NCBI RefSeq assembly: GCF_001187725.1
Contig: NZ_LGIQ01000011.1
Coordinates: 470,017-534,016, forward strand
Length of the DNA stretch: 64,000 nt
Source of the DNA: Brevibacillus reuszeri
GTDB taxonomy: Bacteria > Bacillota > Bacilli > Brevibacillales > Brevibacillaceae
Reading direction: 5' to 3'
Shown here: positions 51,460 through 60,712 of the stretch, one piece after another
How positions within the stretch are numbered: position 1 is the first letter of the stretch
How the letters are laid out: each line of letters starts with the position of its first letter
The notes under the pieces: generated by a model
Database searches by the model: none
What the model was told of the DNA's origin: nothing
The model's input: only the letters and a program-made list of their open reading frames with translations
Made by a program: the position numbers and the translations under genes

Positions 51460-52512
51460 TTGAAAAAGACATGGTTGTATCCTGCTATCGCTGGTATTGC
51501 GCTCTTGGCTTCTGCTTGTGCGAACAACGCTGCGCCCAACTACACGCATCCAAACAAGGCGACGACGAACCAGGCAGCTCCTCACGTTACCAACTTTGAT
51601 GGCTTGCACGTCCGTAACTATGACGGAACGCGCCGCACAGACTTCGATGGTATTCACACCAGAAGTTACAACGGCATGCACCAGACAAGCGTAGACGGAG
51701 TCCGCACGGGAGCCTATGACGGGCTTCACGTACGAAATGGTATCGGAATCAGCAGTGCACCTGGTGTAAAAGATGGCATGTATCCACATGTCAACAATTA
51801 CAACACGTACACGAATGGCATGCGTCCCTATCATGCCTTTCCTGATGGCACCGGCACCGCAGGTACTGGCACCACAGGTACTGGTATCACGGGCACTGGT
51901 ATGAGAGGTACTGGTATCACAGGCACTGGCACAACCGGCACCCTCAGCACTGTCCCAGGAACAACCGGGACAAGGCATTCCGTTTATCAGAAGCATGCCT
52001 GGAACCGTGGTGGAGCAGGTGTCATGCAAACTAGTGCACCTAAGATGGGCTACGTCCAAACCAATCGTCAGCAGCTGCATACTGCTAGCGCGAACCATGT
52101 GTATGTAGACCGTGATGCATTGGCTCAAGCAGTCGGAAATGTGACGGCAAGCTGCCCCGGAGTTCAACGATCCACTGTGCTCGTAACCGATGAAGAAATC
52201 TTCGTTGGTCTGAACACTCAGGGTGGAGATGCCCGTACTGCCAAGCATCAAGCCAAAATGAATGCCATGTCGGTGTCACCACGCTACTACAAAGTATACG
52301 TGACCGACAACCATAATGACATTCAGGAGATCTCGCGTGTTGCCAGTCGTTCGAGCAATGTGCATTCTGCACGTACAGAAGATACCGCAAGCATTGACGC
52401 TTTGATCAAGCGCATGGGCGGTATGACGGATGGCGAGCAAGCACGTACAAAGAGTCATGTCACGCACCCCTCTAAGAGCACGAAAACCCATATGGGTACA
52501 ACCAGCCGCTAG
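51460..52512 (+). CDS. YhcN/YlaJ family sporulation lipoprotein (YutC-type) with repeats
   Basis: 350 residues. A lipoprotein signal (IALLASACANN, Cys near residue 20) is followed by five degenerate units of about 11 residues (FDGLHVRNYDGTRRT, FDGIHTRSYNG and so on, residues 45-100), a Gly-Thr stretch (GTGTTGTGITGTG, 130-165), and a C-terminal YhcN/YlaJ domain (VYVDRDALAQAVGNV, SRVASRSSNVHS). YhcN/YlaJ lipoproteins sit on the forespore membrane and affect germination. TTG at 51460 lies 6 bases after AGGGGGTG. In B. subtilis the equivalent position between yutD and lipA is held by yutC, which is of this family. Confidence 0.78.
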   Translation: MKKTWLYPAIAGIALLASACANNAAPNYTHPNKATTNQAAPHVTNFDGLHVRNYDGTRRTDFDGIHTRSYNGMHQTSVDGVRTGAYDGLHVRNGIGISSAPGVKDGMYPHVNNYNTYTNGMRPYHAFPDGTGTAGTGTTGTGITGTGMRGTGITGTGTTGTLSTVPGTTGTRHSVYQKHAWNRGGAGVMQTSAPKMGYVQTNRQQLHTASANHVYVDRDALAQAVGNVTASCPGVQRSTVLVTDEEIFVGLNTQGGDARTAKHQAKMNAMSVSPRYYKVYVTDNHNDIQEISRVASRSSNVHSARTEDTASIDALIKRMGGMTDGEQARTKSHVTHPSKSTKTHMGTTSR

Positions 52513-52534
52513 CACCTTTTTCCAAGGTAAACAG

Positions 52535-52576
52535 CAACCCCCGCCTGCGTGCAATCAGCCGCAGGTGGGGGTTCCC
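52535..52576. terminator. Bidirectional terminator
   Basis: A 14-bp stem AACCCCCGCCTGCG / CGCAGGTGGGGGTT, one G-T pair, between the convergent lipoprotein and lipA genes. Confidence 0.8.
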
Positions 52577-52590
52577 ATTATTTTCCTTTG

Positions 52591-53493
52591 TTATTGTGCT
52601 TGTGCAATGTTTTCTTTTGCGATGGTTTCTTTGGCAGCGCTGGCTTGTTCATGAGCATGATACGAACTGCGAACAAGCGGACCTGCTTCCACGTGGCTGA
52701 ATCCACGCTTCATACCTTCCTCTTTCAACCGGGCAAATTCATCCGGATGGTAGAAATTTTCTACCTTCAAATGCTTCTTCGTCGGTTGCAGGTATTGCCC
52801 GATCGTCATGATATTGACGTCAACGGAGCGCAAATCGTTCATCGTCTCCATAATCTCCTCAATCGTCTCTCCGACACCGATCATCAAGCTGGACTTTGTC
52901 GGGATTTGAGGCTGGAATTCCTTTGCCTTTTTCAATAGTTCGAGCGTACGGTCGTATTTGGCACGTGCACGTACGCGGTCAGACAGACGACGGACAGCCT
53001 CAATATTATGATTGAGCACATCCGGACGCGCATCCATTACCACTTTAAGTGCATCCCAATTCCCCATAAAATCAGGAATGAGCACTTCAACAGAAGCAAA
53101 CGGCAGCCTGCGGCGGATCGCTTTGATCGTCTCTGCAAAAATCTGGGCGCCTCCATCTGCCAAGTCATCACGTGCAACAGAGGTCACAACGACGTGCTTC
53201 AAGCGCATTTGTTCTGCTGCTTCTGCCACACGTTCCGGCTCTGCTACGTCAAGCTCCGTAGGAAGTCCGGTTTTTACCGCACAGAACCTACAGGCGCGGG
53301 TACATATATCACCCAATATCATAAAGGTTGCCGTACCACTGGCCCAGCATTCATGAATATTAGGGCATTTGGCTTCCTCACAAACCGTATGCAGCGTTTT
53401 ACTGCGCATGGTCTGTTTCAGCTCTTTAAAGCTGGCTAATTCCGATCCTGATACTAGGTTAATCTTGAGCCACTCCGGCTTTCTTTGCGTCAT
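52591..53493 (-). CDS. lipA: Lipoyl synthase (LipA)
   Basis: 300 residues. Both 4Fe-4S clusters are seen: Cys38, Cys43 and Cys49 (VCEEAKCPNIHEC) for the auxiliary cluster and Cys64, Cys68 and Cys71 (CTRACRFC) for radical SAM. The enzyme inserts two sulfurs into octanoyl groups on carrier proteins, making lipoyl cofactors. ATG at 53493 is preceded by GAGGAG; the upstream GTG lies in that site. The C-terminus HEQASAAKETIAKENIAQAQ is a short extension. Position matches yutB/lipA. Confidence 0.95.
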   Translation of the reverse strand: MTQRKPEWLKINLVSGSELASFKELKQTMRSKTLHTVCEEAKCPNIHECWASGTATFMILGDICTRACRFCAVKTGLPTELDVAEPERVAEAAEQMRLKHVVVTSVARDDLADGGAQIFAETIKAIRRRLPFASVEVLIPDFMGNWDALKVVMDARPDVLNHNIEAVRRLSDRVRARAKYDRTLELLKKAKEFQPQIPTKSSLMIGVGETIEEIMETMNDLRSVDVNIMTIGQYLQPTKKHLKVENFYHPDEFARLKEEGMKRGFSHVEAGPLVRSSYHAHEQASAAKETIAKENIAQAQ

Positions 53494-53605
53494 GGGGCCC
53501 ACTCCTCATCTGACTTGGTCAAGACTTGGTCTAGTCTTGGGTCTAAACATGGTCAATCTTCATTATAGAGGTTGGATATAAGTGGGGCAACCTCTTTCCA
53601 TACAT

Positions 53606-55831
53606 CTAGCGCATTTCGCCGAGCTGATGCAGGCAGTGTCGTCCATCCGATTGATCCAAATACGGTTCCAGCAATCGCAGCTCCCTGTCATGGCAGGTGA
53701 ACAGGAAAATTTGCTGCTTCATCCCCAGCTTCGCCACGTAATCCAGTGTTCGCCGAAGCCTTTTCTCATCATAATGCCCAAAATGATCGTCGAGAAAAAT
53801 CGGCAATGGCTCTGTTTCATTGCTAACATGCTGCAATAACGCCAGCCTCTGGGCGAAATAAAGCTGATCCTGTGTACCCGTAGAGCATTGCTCCTGCTCC
53901 AAAACGAGCTGTCTGGCTGGTTCGAGCAAGCGGATCGCAAAGCCTTCCCTAGGGTCCAGTCTGACATCCTGATACTTGCCGCCAGTAATTTGCGTGATGA
54001 CTTCAGATGCACGTTCATTAACTGCAGGCGATACATCACGATTCCACTCACCCAGTGCCTCCTGCAGCGCATCACGGGCGATTTGCAGGGCATCTCGTTT
54101 TATTAGCAGCTGTCTCAGTCCATTCGCCGCGTCCTCCTGATCAGCTTTGGCCTTCGCAACCGATACAGTTTCATGAGCACCCATTTTCCCATATGCCCCA
54201 GCGATCTGCTCGCGTAATTCCTGCAAACGATCCTCGATTTGTGCTCGCTCCACCTGCAGCATTTCTTGCTCGTGATCTCTTGTTGCTTTTTCTTTTTCCA
54301 AACAGCTGCGCAGCGCTTCCCCCCAGCGAGTCACAAGCATTGCTTCCTCTTCCCGTTCGTTCATTTGGGCTGCCATTTGCTTGGCTTCACGGGTGTCGAT
54401 GCTATTTTGAAGCTCCCCCCGCTTTTCGAGAAATTCCTCCCAAGTAGCTGCACCCCAGCGCTCAACCAACTGGAAAAGGGAGTCATCTAGGCTAGATACT
54501 TCCTCTGATAGTCGTTGCCAATCCTCTGCTGATGCACTCCCGCTTGCCGTAGCAGCAGAATCTCCACTCTCTTTTCCGCGATAAAGCAAATACGCCGCTC
54601 CAGAAAAAAGCACTGCCAGACCAAGGGAAACTGCTCCCATGATGCCATGCTCTGAATAAAGAGCCAGGATAGCCAAGAGCAAAAAAGCGCCAGCAGTCCC
54701 CCATAGAATTATCTTCCCACGGCGCTGCTTCTTGAGATTGTCACCGCTGTTTGAGCGACCTTGTCTCCGCGGACTGGCAACAGCCACAGTAGCCATGCTT
54801 GCCAGCTCCATGTGACACTGCTCCCAACGTTTGCGCAGTTGTATGCCCTGCTCGTAATCCTGTTGCAGCTGCAAGCGGTTCACTTCCCCGCCCTCCCGTG
54901 GTTGAGCAGGTTCGCCTTTTTCCCTTTGCTTTCGCTTCAAGCCTTGCAAAGCATCCATAGTTTCCTGATGATTGCGCTGCTCCTTTGGGGAGGCAGCTGA
55001 TTGCATCCACCATTCCCATTCTTTTGGCCCAGGAACGATGTAGCTTTTTTGCCAGCGTTCTTGCCACGTCTCGTGCTGTTGCTGCAGGCGCTCGAGCCGT
55101 TTTCGCACGCGCTCCCGCATCTGCTCCTGCTCAGCCCGCACTTCCTCCCATTGCGCAATTTGCTGTGTCAGTTGATTAATGACCCTCCATGCTGCCTCCG
55201 CTCCAGCCAGCTCCTGCTCTTTTTGGACAGCGAGCGCAGACGCTTTGCCTAGCATTGTATTTTCGGCTTTTTCCTTTTTCCCGATGCCAGCAAGTTCGCG
55301 ATCCAGCTCAGCCAATATTTTGTTTACGGCAGGATTCGCATCATCTGTCGCATCAAGCGAAGGCATCAAATGCTCTGCTGCCGACAAAGGCTCACGTCTG
55401 ATCCAGGTGAGGTCGGTAAACAAGCTTCGCGTCAGCCCCAGATGTTTTTCGATAAAATTGCGTTCCTTGCGCCTGTCCTCCAAATAAATATCGGTCAGCT
55501 CTGTCCATTCCGGGTCCAAAAAGATTCTTGCCTGCTCACGTTCTTTGCTCAAATACCGATGTAACCGATACGTTTTTCCCGCAAGCTGGTAAGTAATAAT
55601 CGTTTCATAATCACCTTGATGCCACGGTCGGTATTTTTCATATTCGGCTAAATAGCGCGCCGATTTGACATAATCGCGCTTCATACCATAAAGAGCTGCT
55701 ATGATTCCTTGCAGCAAAGTGGATTTTCCTGCTTCATTCGGAGCCACAAACACATTGATTCCCGGAGCGAAGCGGAAAACAGCGTCCTGCCACTTTCCAA
55801 AGCCTTTGAGCTGAACCTCGTCAATTCTCAC
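53606..55831 (-). CDS. yhaN: YhaN-type SMC-like AAA ATPase
   Basis: 741 residues. Walker A lies in NVFVAPNEAGKSTLLQG; the long middle part (about 175-560) is coiled coil; the C-terminal head has QDQLYFAQRLAL (ABC signature region) and LPIFLDDHFGHYD (Walker B). Two hydrophobic helices (IILWGTAGAFLLLAILAL and GAVSLGLAVLFSGAAYLL) sit in the coiled-coil arm at about 385-430, a feature of YhaN. B. subtilis YhaN is about 960 residues, so the arms here are shorter. GTG at 55831 overlaps the yhaO stop. With YhaO it probably forms an SbcCD-like DNA processing complex. Confidence 0.85.
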   Translation of the reverse strand: MRIDEVQLKGFGKWQDAVFRFAPGINVFVAPNEAGKSTLLQGIIAALYGMKRDYVKSARYLAEYEKYRPWHQGDYETIITYQLAGKTYRLHRYLSKEREQARIFLDPEWTELTDIYLEDRRKERNFIEKHLGLTRSLFTDLTWIRREPLSAAEHLMPSLDATDDANPAVNKILAELDRELAGIGKKEKAENTMLGKASALAVQKEQELAGAEAAWRVINQLTQQIAQWEEVRAEQEQMRERVRKRLERLQQQHETWQERWQKSYIVPGPKEWEWWMQSAASPKEQRNHQETMDALQGLKRKQREKGEPAQPREGGEVNRLQLQQDYEQGIQLRKRWEQCHMELASMATVAVASPRRQGRSNSGDNLKKQRRGKIILWGTAGAFLLLAILALYSEHGIMGAVSLGLAVLFSGAAYLLYRGKESGDSAATASGSASAEDWQRLSEEVSSLDDSLFQLVERWGAATWEEFLEKRGELQNSIDTREAKQMAAQMNEREEEAMLVTRWGEALRSCLEKEKATRDHEQEMLQVERAQIEDRLQELREQIAGAYGKMGAHETVSVAKAKADQEDAANGLRQLLIKRDALQIARDALQEALGEWNRDVSPAVNERASEVITQITGGKYQDVRLDPREGFAIRLLEPARQLVLEQEQCSTGTQDQLYFAQRLALLQHVSNETEPLPIFLDDHFGHYDEKRLRRTLDYVAKLGMKQQIFLFTCHDRELRLLEPYLDQSDGRHCLHQLGEMR

Positions 55832-56955
55832 CGGACGCTCCCTCCTATCCGAGCCAGCGCTTCCTTGCGTGCTTCCCTGATTTTTTCCCGCATCTCTTCA
55901 TCTGCCGCCTGCTCTTCCCACTCGGCCAGCTTGGCGAGCCAGCGCCCCCATACACCGCCGTCAGCGATCAGCTTGTCGGCATCCACATCAGGCCATGTTT
56001 GATCGGTAAATTGAATGAGAAAAAACCGGGAAAATTTTTGCTTCAAAACCTCGATTGCTGGTACAAAATGTGCAGAACGCTCCCCGGTCAATGTGATGTA
56101 CAATAGGTCCGATTCCTTTTCCTCAGCTAGCTCGCCCTCGAGTCGTTCGATACATTGTTCCATCGTCTCGATTCCGCCAAGGACAATCTCTCGCTTGCAA
56201 ATTTGCCGCTGCTCCACAGCGATTGGCGACAATGTTAGCGTACCTGAATCACTTAGCTCGCCAAACAGGACACAGCGCGGCCCTGCCTCTTTTGCAGTGA
56301 GACCCTCAGGCGAGCCGGGGTATGCTGCAAACGGCTGTCTCTTTTCAGGATGGGGAAACTGCGCCGGCTTGTGAATATGCCCCAGAGCTACATAATCCAT
56401 CCCGGTCTTTGCCAGCTCTTGCAGGGAGACAGGGGCGTACGGATGATGATCATCCTTTGCGCTCGTCAAAATGCTAGCATGAAGAACCATCAAGTGATGC
56501 TGATAACCATTCAGCTTGCCAGGAAATGTGTCCAGCGGTGATTCGTACACATGTGGGTGTGGAAATCCCCAGCCGTAGACGACACATGACTTTTCCGGAA
56601 ACTCAAAAGCACCCCATTCAGGCGTAAACCAATATACATTGCTAGACCAGTCGAGCGTCTGATAAAACGAATCGGAACGCCACGGATCGTGATTTCCAGG
56701 AGCGATACAAACAGGGACAGGAGCAAGACTGGCAAACAAATCGCGCAGAAAAATCGCCGTAGAGCGTCTGCCCCCGTGATACTCCAAAAGATCTCCCGCG
56801 ATCAACCAAAAATCTGCCTGCTTGTCCCAAACCAGATCGCGAATTCGCCGCATCGTACTGCGAAAATCATCCTGACGCAGCTCGTAAACACCCGATAGAG
56901 ACTGAAGCGGCGCATCGAGATGGACATCTGCTGTATGTATGAATGATAGCAACAA
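55828..56955 (-). CDS. yhaO: YhaO-type exonuclease subunit (SbcD/Mre11-like metallophosphoesterase)
   Basis: 375 residues. The phosphoesterase motifs are intact: HTADVHLDAPL, LIAGDLLEY, APGNHDPW, and MVLHASI with ALGHIHKP. The family is the nuclease partner of YhaN and acts on DNA ends. TTG at 56955 lies 7 bases after AAGGAG. Coupled to yhaN by a GTGA overlap. Confidence 0.87.
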   Translation of the reverse strand: MLLSFIHTADVHLDAPLQSLSGVYELRQDDFRSTMRRIRDLVWDKQADFWLIAGDLLEYHGGRRSTAIFLRDLFASLAPVPVCIAPGNHDPWRSDSFYQTLDWSSNVYWFTPEWGAFEFPEKSCVVYGWGFPHPHVYESPLDTFPGKLNGYQHHLMVLHASILTSAKDDHHPYAPVSLQELAKTGMDYVALGHIHKPAQFPHPEKRQPFAAYPGSPEGLTAKEAGPRCVLFGELSDSGTLTLSPIAVEQRQICKREIVLGGIETMEQCIERLEGELAEEKESDLLYITLTGERSAHFVPAIEVLKQKFSRFFLIQFTDQTWPDVDADKLIADGGVWGRWLAKLAEWEEQAADEEMREKIREARKEALARIGGSVR

Positions 56956-57080
56956 TCTTCAACTCCTTACATGACAAACCAATCATCAAATGGTACACTT
57001 TGGACAGAATTGTCAAACAGACGAACATACTTTCCCTTTATGATACAGGAAGATTAGACCTCTTGGAAGGAGTGTTTCTC

Positions 57081-57845
57081 GTGCGTATCGCTTATTTGGA
57101 CTGTTTTTCGGGAATTAGCGGGGACATGCTGCTGGCAGCATTGGTAGATGCGGGGGCAGACCGGGATCGAATCGAAGCGCAACTGCGCAAGCTCTCACTC
57201 GATGCATTTCGCCTGGAGTGGAAAAAGGTTGTAAAGACTGGTGTCAGTGCTTTGAAGCTGGATGTAATCGATGAATCTGCTCCCGCAGCGACACCATTCA
57301 AGCAGCTAAAGGTACTCGGAAATGACCACGTTCACCGCGGATATAAGGAAATCGTTGAAATGATCAAGGCTGCCGAGCTTGCGCCACGCGTGAGCAATAG
57401 AGCCCTTGCTGTTTTTGAAAAAATTGCGATCGCAGAGGCAAAAATTCACCATGTGCCGGTTGAAACGGTTCATTTTCACGAGGTAGGCGCTCTCGACTCA
57501 ATCGTGGATGTTGTCGGAATTGCGCTCGGTCTGGAGGAGCTCGACATCGATGAGCTGTACTGTGGACATGTACCTACCGGAAATGGCTACGTTCGCTGTG
57601 ATCACGGCCTCTATCCTGTACCGGCTCCTGCCACTATGGAGATGCTCATCGGCATTCCTCTGCGTCAGACCACCATTCAAAAGGAGCTGACCACGCCTAC
57701 TGGTGCTGGTGTTGCAGCCGCTCTGGTTCGCGATTTTGGTCCACTTCCCGCGATGACTGTAGAATCAATCGGCTATGGTGCGGGCACGCGTGATCTGCCT
57801 GACCAGCCGAACGTTCTGCGCTTATTGGTGGGACAACAACTGTAA
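57081..57845 (+). CDS. larC1: LarC N-terminal half (nickel-pincer cofactor biosynthesis)
   Basis: 254 residues covering only the N-terminal domain of LarC. The conserved start RIAYLDCFSGISGDMLLAAL, the motif HFHEVGALDSIVD, and the end YPVPAPATMEML, ELTTPTGAGVAAAL and ESIGYGAGTRD are intact. LarC is the CTP-dependent enzyme that inserts nickel into the pyridinium-bisthiocarboxylate mononucleotide cofactor of lactate racemase and related enzymes. GTG at 57081 is behind GGAAGGAG. A terminator follows, so there is no way for this frame to run into a C-half on the same strand. The C-half is at 58554 on the other strand. Confidence 0.88.
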   Translation: MRIAYLDCFSGISGDMLLAALVDAGADRDRIEAQLRKLSLDAFRLEWKKVVKTGVSALKLDVIDESAPAATPFKQLKVLGNDHVHRGYKEIVEMIKAAELAPRVSNRALAVFEKIAIAEAKIHHVPVETVHFHEVGALDSIVDVVGIALGLEELDIDELYCGHVPTGNGYVRCDHGLYPVPAPATMEMLIGIPLRQTTIQKELTTPTGAGVAAALVRDFGPLPAMTVESIGYGAGTRDLPDQPNVLRLLVGQQL

Positions 57846-57856
57846 AGCCTCGAAAA

Positions 57857-57918
57857 GAAACACCTCCCAATAGGCTCGGACGCAATCATCCGGCTTGGTT
57901 GGGAGGTGTTGTTTTTTA
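57857..57918 (+). terminator. Terminator of larC1
   Basis: AACACCTCCCAA pairs with TTGGGAGGTGTT across a structured loop and is followed by GTTTTTT. Confidence 0.8.
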
Positions 57919-58467
57919 GCGGAGCAATCGGAGAAACTCACGCATGAAGCCAGGCAGATCCGGCCAAGCGTGTCCAGATACCAAATTTCCGTCTACATGA
58001 AGCGTTTCTGTTTGATAGATCGCACCACACGCTTCCACATCCGGTCTGCACGCCTGATACGCAGTCATTTCTCTGCCTTGCAGATGCTCTTTTACAATCG
58101 TTAGCACTTGGGAGCCATGGCAGATAGCAGCTACCGGCTTGTTTGCCTCAAAGAAATGAGCCACAATTCCCTTCAGATGCTCATTGAGTCTGATGTGTTC
58201 AGGTGCACGACCACCCGGGATAATCAGGGCATCGAATGCTTCCGGATTAATTTCTGCAAAAGAAGTATGGGCAGGGAGCTGATAAGCTGGCTTTTCCGTA
58301 TAGGTTTCACTGTGCGCTTCAAAATCGTGGCAAACCGTGTGCAGCGTTTTGACAGCAGGCGCTGCAATGACCGTTTCAAACCCTTCTTCCAGACAACGAT
58401 AGTACGGATAAAATACCTCCAGGGCCTCCACTGCATCTCCTGTTACGATCAACACTTTTTTGCTCAT
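57916..58467 (-). CDS. DJ-1/PfpI family protein
   Basis: 183 residues. The nucleophile elbow is AAICHGSQVL (Cys), with PGGRAPEHIR before it and the acidic residue in the early VEALEVFYPY. Family members act as deglycases, chaperones or peptidases; DJ-1/PfpI proteins often show stress-linked activity. ATG at 58467 lies behind GGAGG. It is downstream of the LarC C-half gene on the same strand (gap of about 85 bases), so the two may be co-transcribed. Confidence 0.85.
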   Translation of the reverse strand: MSKKVLIVTGDAVEALEVFYPYYRCLEEGFETVIAAPAVKTLHTVCHDFEAHSETYTEKPAYQLPAHTSFAEINPEAFDALIIPGGRAPEHIRLNEHLKGIVAHFFEANKPVAAICHGSQVLTIVKEHLQGREMTAYQACRPDVEACGAIYQTETLHVDGNLVSGHAWPDLPGFMREFLRLLR

Positions 58468-58553
58468 CAGACAGCCTCCTCATGACTTGTTTGACGGAGG
58501 ACGAGCCTCCCAATTTCCCAATTCTTTGAAGAGGCTTCTCATTCCTGCCGGAT

Positions 58554-59546
58554 TTACAGCAAATTTACATCACTTTCCTGTTCGGCGAGCCGGATTGCCT
58601 GCTGGTATACCCATTTCAGCGGAATATTGCTTTCCTCAGCCAGCTTCGCGCATACCGCGTATTCAGGCGCAATCTGTACACGATTTTTCTGGTGATACCC
58701 GAGCTTGACTGCGACCTCTCCCCATTCCGTTTGAACATGAATAAAGCGGCGTGCCAAGCGATGACAGGCCACTGGGAACGAACGGATGCCAAACGTTGTT
58801 GTTTCGGTAAAGAGGATCGTTTTTAATGCTTCTGCCTGGCTCTGGTAGCACATCACCTGCAGCAGGGTGCCGGGACGGCTTTTCTTCATGGTAACCGGAA
58901 GAAAGTGCACATCGTTTGCCCCCGCTCGCAAGCATTGCTCCATGACGTACGCCAGCCACTCGGGACTTGTATCGTCCAGATTGACCTGCAAGAGCAGCAT
59001 ACCTTCGTCGATATGCTCGCTCTCATGATTTTTTTGCTCATAGTAACGTGGGATAAGTCGATCTGCTTTCTCGTCTTCCAGCTCTAAAATCGCAAGCCGT
59101 TCACCATGTATGACCTTGTGTAATTTTCCACTCCATGCCCGTATTGGCATCACACCTGCTTCGCGTAGCCACACCATGGCAAGCGGTGAAAAATCGAGGG
59201 GCTTGGCAAAGGTTGAGCTCTCTACTTCATTTACATACAGCCCCGTCACAACCTCTAGGATTGAAAGCGGGAGCGCAGCAGGGATCGGTAGCGGCAGAAC
59301 AAACAGGGACCATTCTTTTTGATGGATGGGGCATACTGATAAAAGCGAAGCCAGCGCCCTTTCTTCTAGATCCCACTGCTCCTGCTCGCAATAATCTCGA
59401 TAAGGCTCAGCTAGCTGTTTCAATCGATTCCAGTCCTGTTGTCGAAACAGCGTATCCGACGCTGAATGCTTCAGCACTTGCTGAAGCGGTTCTACAAGGC
59501 CTTGCAGGGTAAGCGAATCTTCTGCCCGAATGACCAGCTTCATCAT
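58554..59546 (-). CDS. larC2: LarC C-terminal half with a degenerate N-terminal domain
   Basis: 330 residues. Residues about 186-330 are the LarC C-terminal domain: LLLQVNLDDTSPEWLAYVME, VTMKKSRPGTLLQVM, ETTTFGIRSFPV and VRIAPEY-like VQIAPEYAVCAKLA. Residues 1-185 do not match an intact domain, but LPIPAALPLSILEVVTGLY and KPLDFSPLAMVWLREAGVMP align in order with PVPAPATMEMLIGIPL and TPTGAGVAAALV of the N-half at 57081, while the HFHEVGALD motif is missing. This suggests that the gene descends from a full-length LarC whose N-half decayed. ATG at 59546 is behind GGGAGG. Together with larC1 it may still form the nickel chelatase. Confidence 0.8.
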   Translation of the reverse strand: MMKLVIRAEDSLTLQGLVEPLQQVLKHSASDTLFRQQDWNRLKQLAEPYRDYCEQEQWDLEERALASLLSVCPIHQKEWSLFVLPLPIPAALPLSILEVVTGLYVNEVESSTFAKPLDFSPLAMVWLREAGVMPIRAWSGKLHKVIHGERLAILELEDEKADRLIPRYYEQKNHESEHIDEGMLLLQVNLDDTSPEWLAYVMEQCLRAGANDVHFLPVTMKKSRPGTLLQVMCYQSQAEALKTILFTETTTFGIRSFPVACHRLARRFIHVQTEWGEVAVKLGYHQKNRVQIAPEYAVCAKLAEESNIPLKWVYQQAIRLAEQESDVNLL

Positions 59547-59701
59547 CTTTTTGCCTCCCGTTGTCTCTTCTACTTCCTTGCATCATACACCAAAAAGGGT
59601 GTGCGTTGACTGACAAAACACCTTCCAAAAACTATCTAGGATAAAAGGCACTCACTGGCAGAAACTACAAAGGAGACTATCTGACCCTGGAGGGAGACGG
59701 A

Positions 59702-60712
59702 ATGCGAGTTTTCCGCCTAATCATTCAGATCAGCTTGTGTGTGGCTGCAGCTTTATTGCCATTGGAGCCTATTGTACACGCAGCCCCATCTGCTCCGCAG
59801 CAAGATCCGATCTTACAGAAGCGCTTGCAGCTTTTTCAGCGGATGGAATCGTTGTACGGGATTCCTTGGACGTATCTAGCAGCCATCGACCAATACGAGC
59901 GGATGATGAAAATAAGAAAGAAGCAATCGAAACAAACCGACCCCTCCTCTCGGTTGACTGCAATCGACATTCCATGGGATCGTTGGAGTGGCACTTTAAA
60001 CCCGGACGAGGAAGACATGAATCCTGTCTCCATCCAGTTTTTCAATGGCATGGGCGTGGATGGCAATGGCGATGGAAAAGCAGATCGACACAACGATCTG
60101 GACGCACTCACTTCAATTATTCACTATTTGTCAGCGTATGGCTTCTCGCATGACGATTGGCAGATCGGGCTTTGGTCCTATTATCAACGAGACCGCTCCG
60201 TGAAAACGATCAGGCAGTTTGCCCAGGTGTATGGAAAATATCAGCATTTGCATTTGGATGATCGTCATTTCCCTATCCCCGCCCGCTATGAATACAGCTA
60301 TCGCAGCACATGGGGTGACGCTCGTGGCTGGGGCGGCAGAAGAATTCATGAGGGGACAGACATTTTTGCCAGTTACGGGACACCCGTCTTGAGCACCGCT
60401 TACGGTGTCATTGAAGTCATCGGCTGGAATCGCTATGGCGGCTGGCGGATCGGTATGCGTGACATGGGGAATGTTTACCACTACTTTGCTCACTTGAGTT
60501 CTTTTAAGAAAGGTTTGAAGCCGGGTGATATCGTTGAGCCTGGACAAGTCATTGGCTATGTTGGAAGCTCGGGGTATGGCAAGCCTGGTACAGCTGGAAA
60601 GTTCCCACCCCATTTGCATTATGGCATGTATCGTGAGACAGGCGGCCCGGATTGGGCATTCGATCCTTATCCGTATTTGAGACGGTGGGAGCGACAAGGA
60701 CGGAAGCGGTAA
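59702..60712 (+). CDS. lytH: LytH/YunA-like peptidoglycan endopeptidase (M23)
   Basis: 336 residues. A signal peptide of about 27 residues is followed by a helical lysozyme-like segment (WTYLAAIDQYERMM to QIGLWSYYQRD) that may not be catalytic, and a LytM/M23 domain with the zinc ligands HEGTD and HLHYGMY and the central YHYFAHLSS. Bacillus LytH is an L-Ala-D-Glu endopeptidase that trims stem peptides in the spore cortex; the length and position next to lipA match yunA/lytH. ATG at 59702 follows GGAGGG. Confidence 0.83.
   Translation: MRVFRLIIQISLCVAAALLPLEPIVHAAPSAPQQDPILQKRLQLFQRMESLYGIPWTYLAAIDQYERMMKIRKKQSKQTDPSSRLTAIDIPWDRWSGTLNPDEEDMNPVSIQFFNGMGVDGNGDGKADRHNDLDALTSIIHYLSAYGFSHDDWQIGLWSYYQRDRSVKTIRQFAQVYGKYQHLHLDDRHFPIPARYEYSYRSTWGDARGWGGRRIHEGTDIFASYGTPVLSTAYGVIEVIGWNRYGGWRIGMRDMGNVYHYFAHLSSFKKGLKPGDIVEPGQVIGYVGSSGYGKPGTAGKFPPHLHYGMYRETGGPDWAFDPYPYLRRWERQGRKR

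Noticed and set aside
51457..52251. Minus-strand frame of 264 codons opposite the repeat lipoprotein
   Set aside because: The Cys/Ser/Thr-rich repetitive product is the reverse of the Gly-Thr repeats; no ribosome binding site.
57081..59546. Programmed ribosomal frameshift joining LarC halves
   Set aside because: The halves lie on opposite strands with a terminator after the N-half, so no single ribosome can read both.
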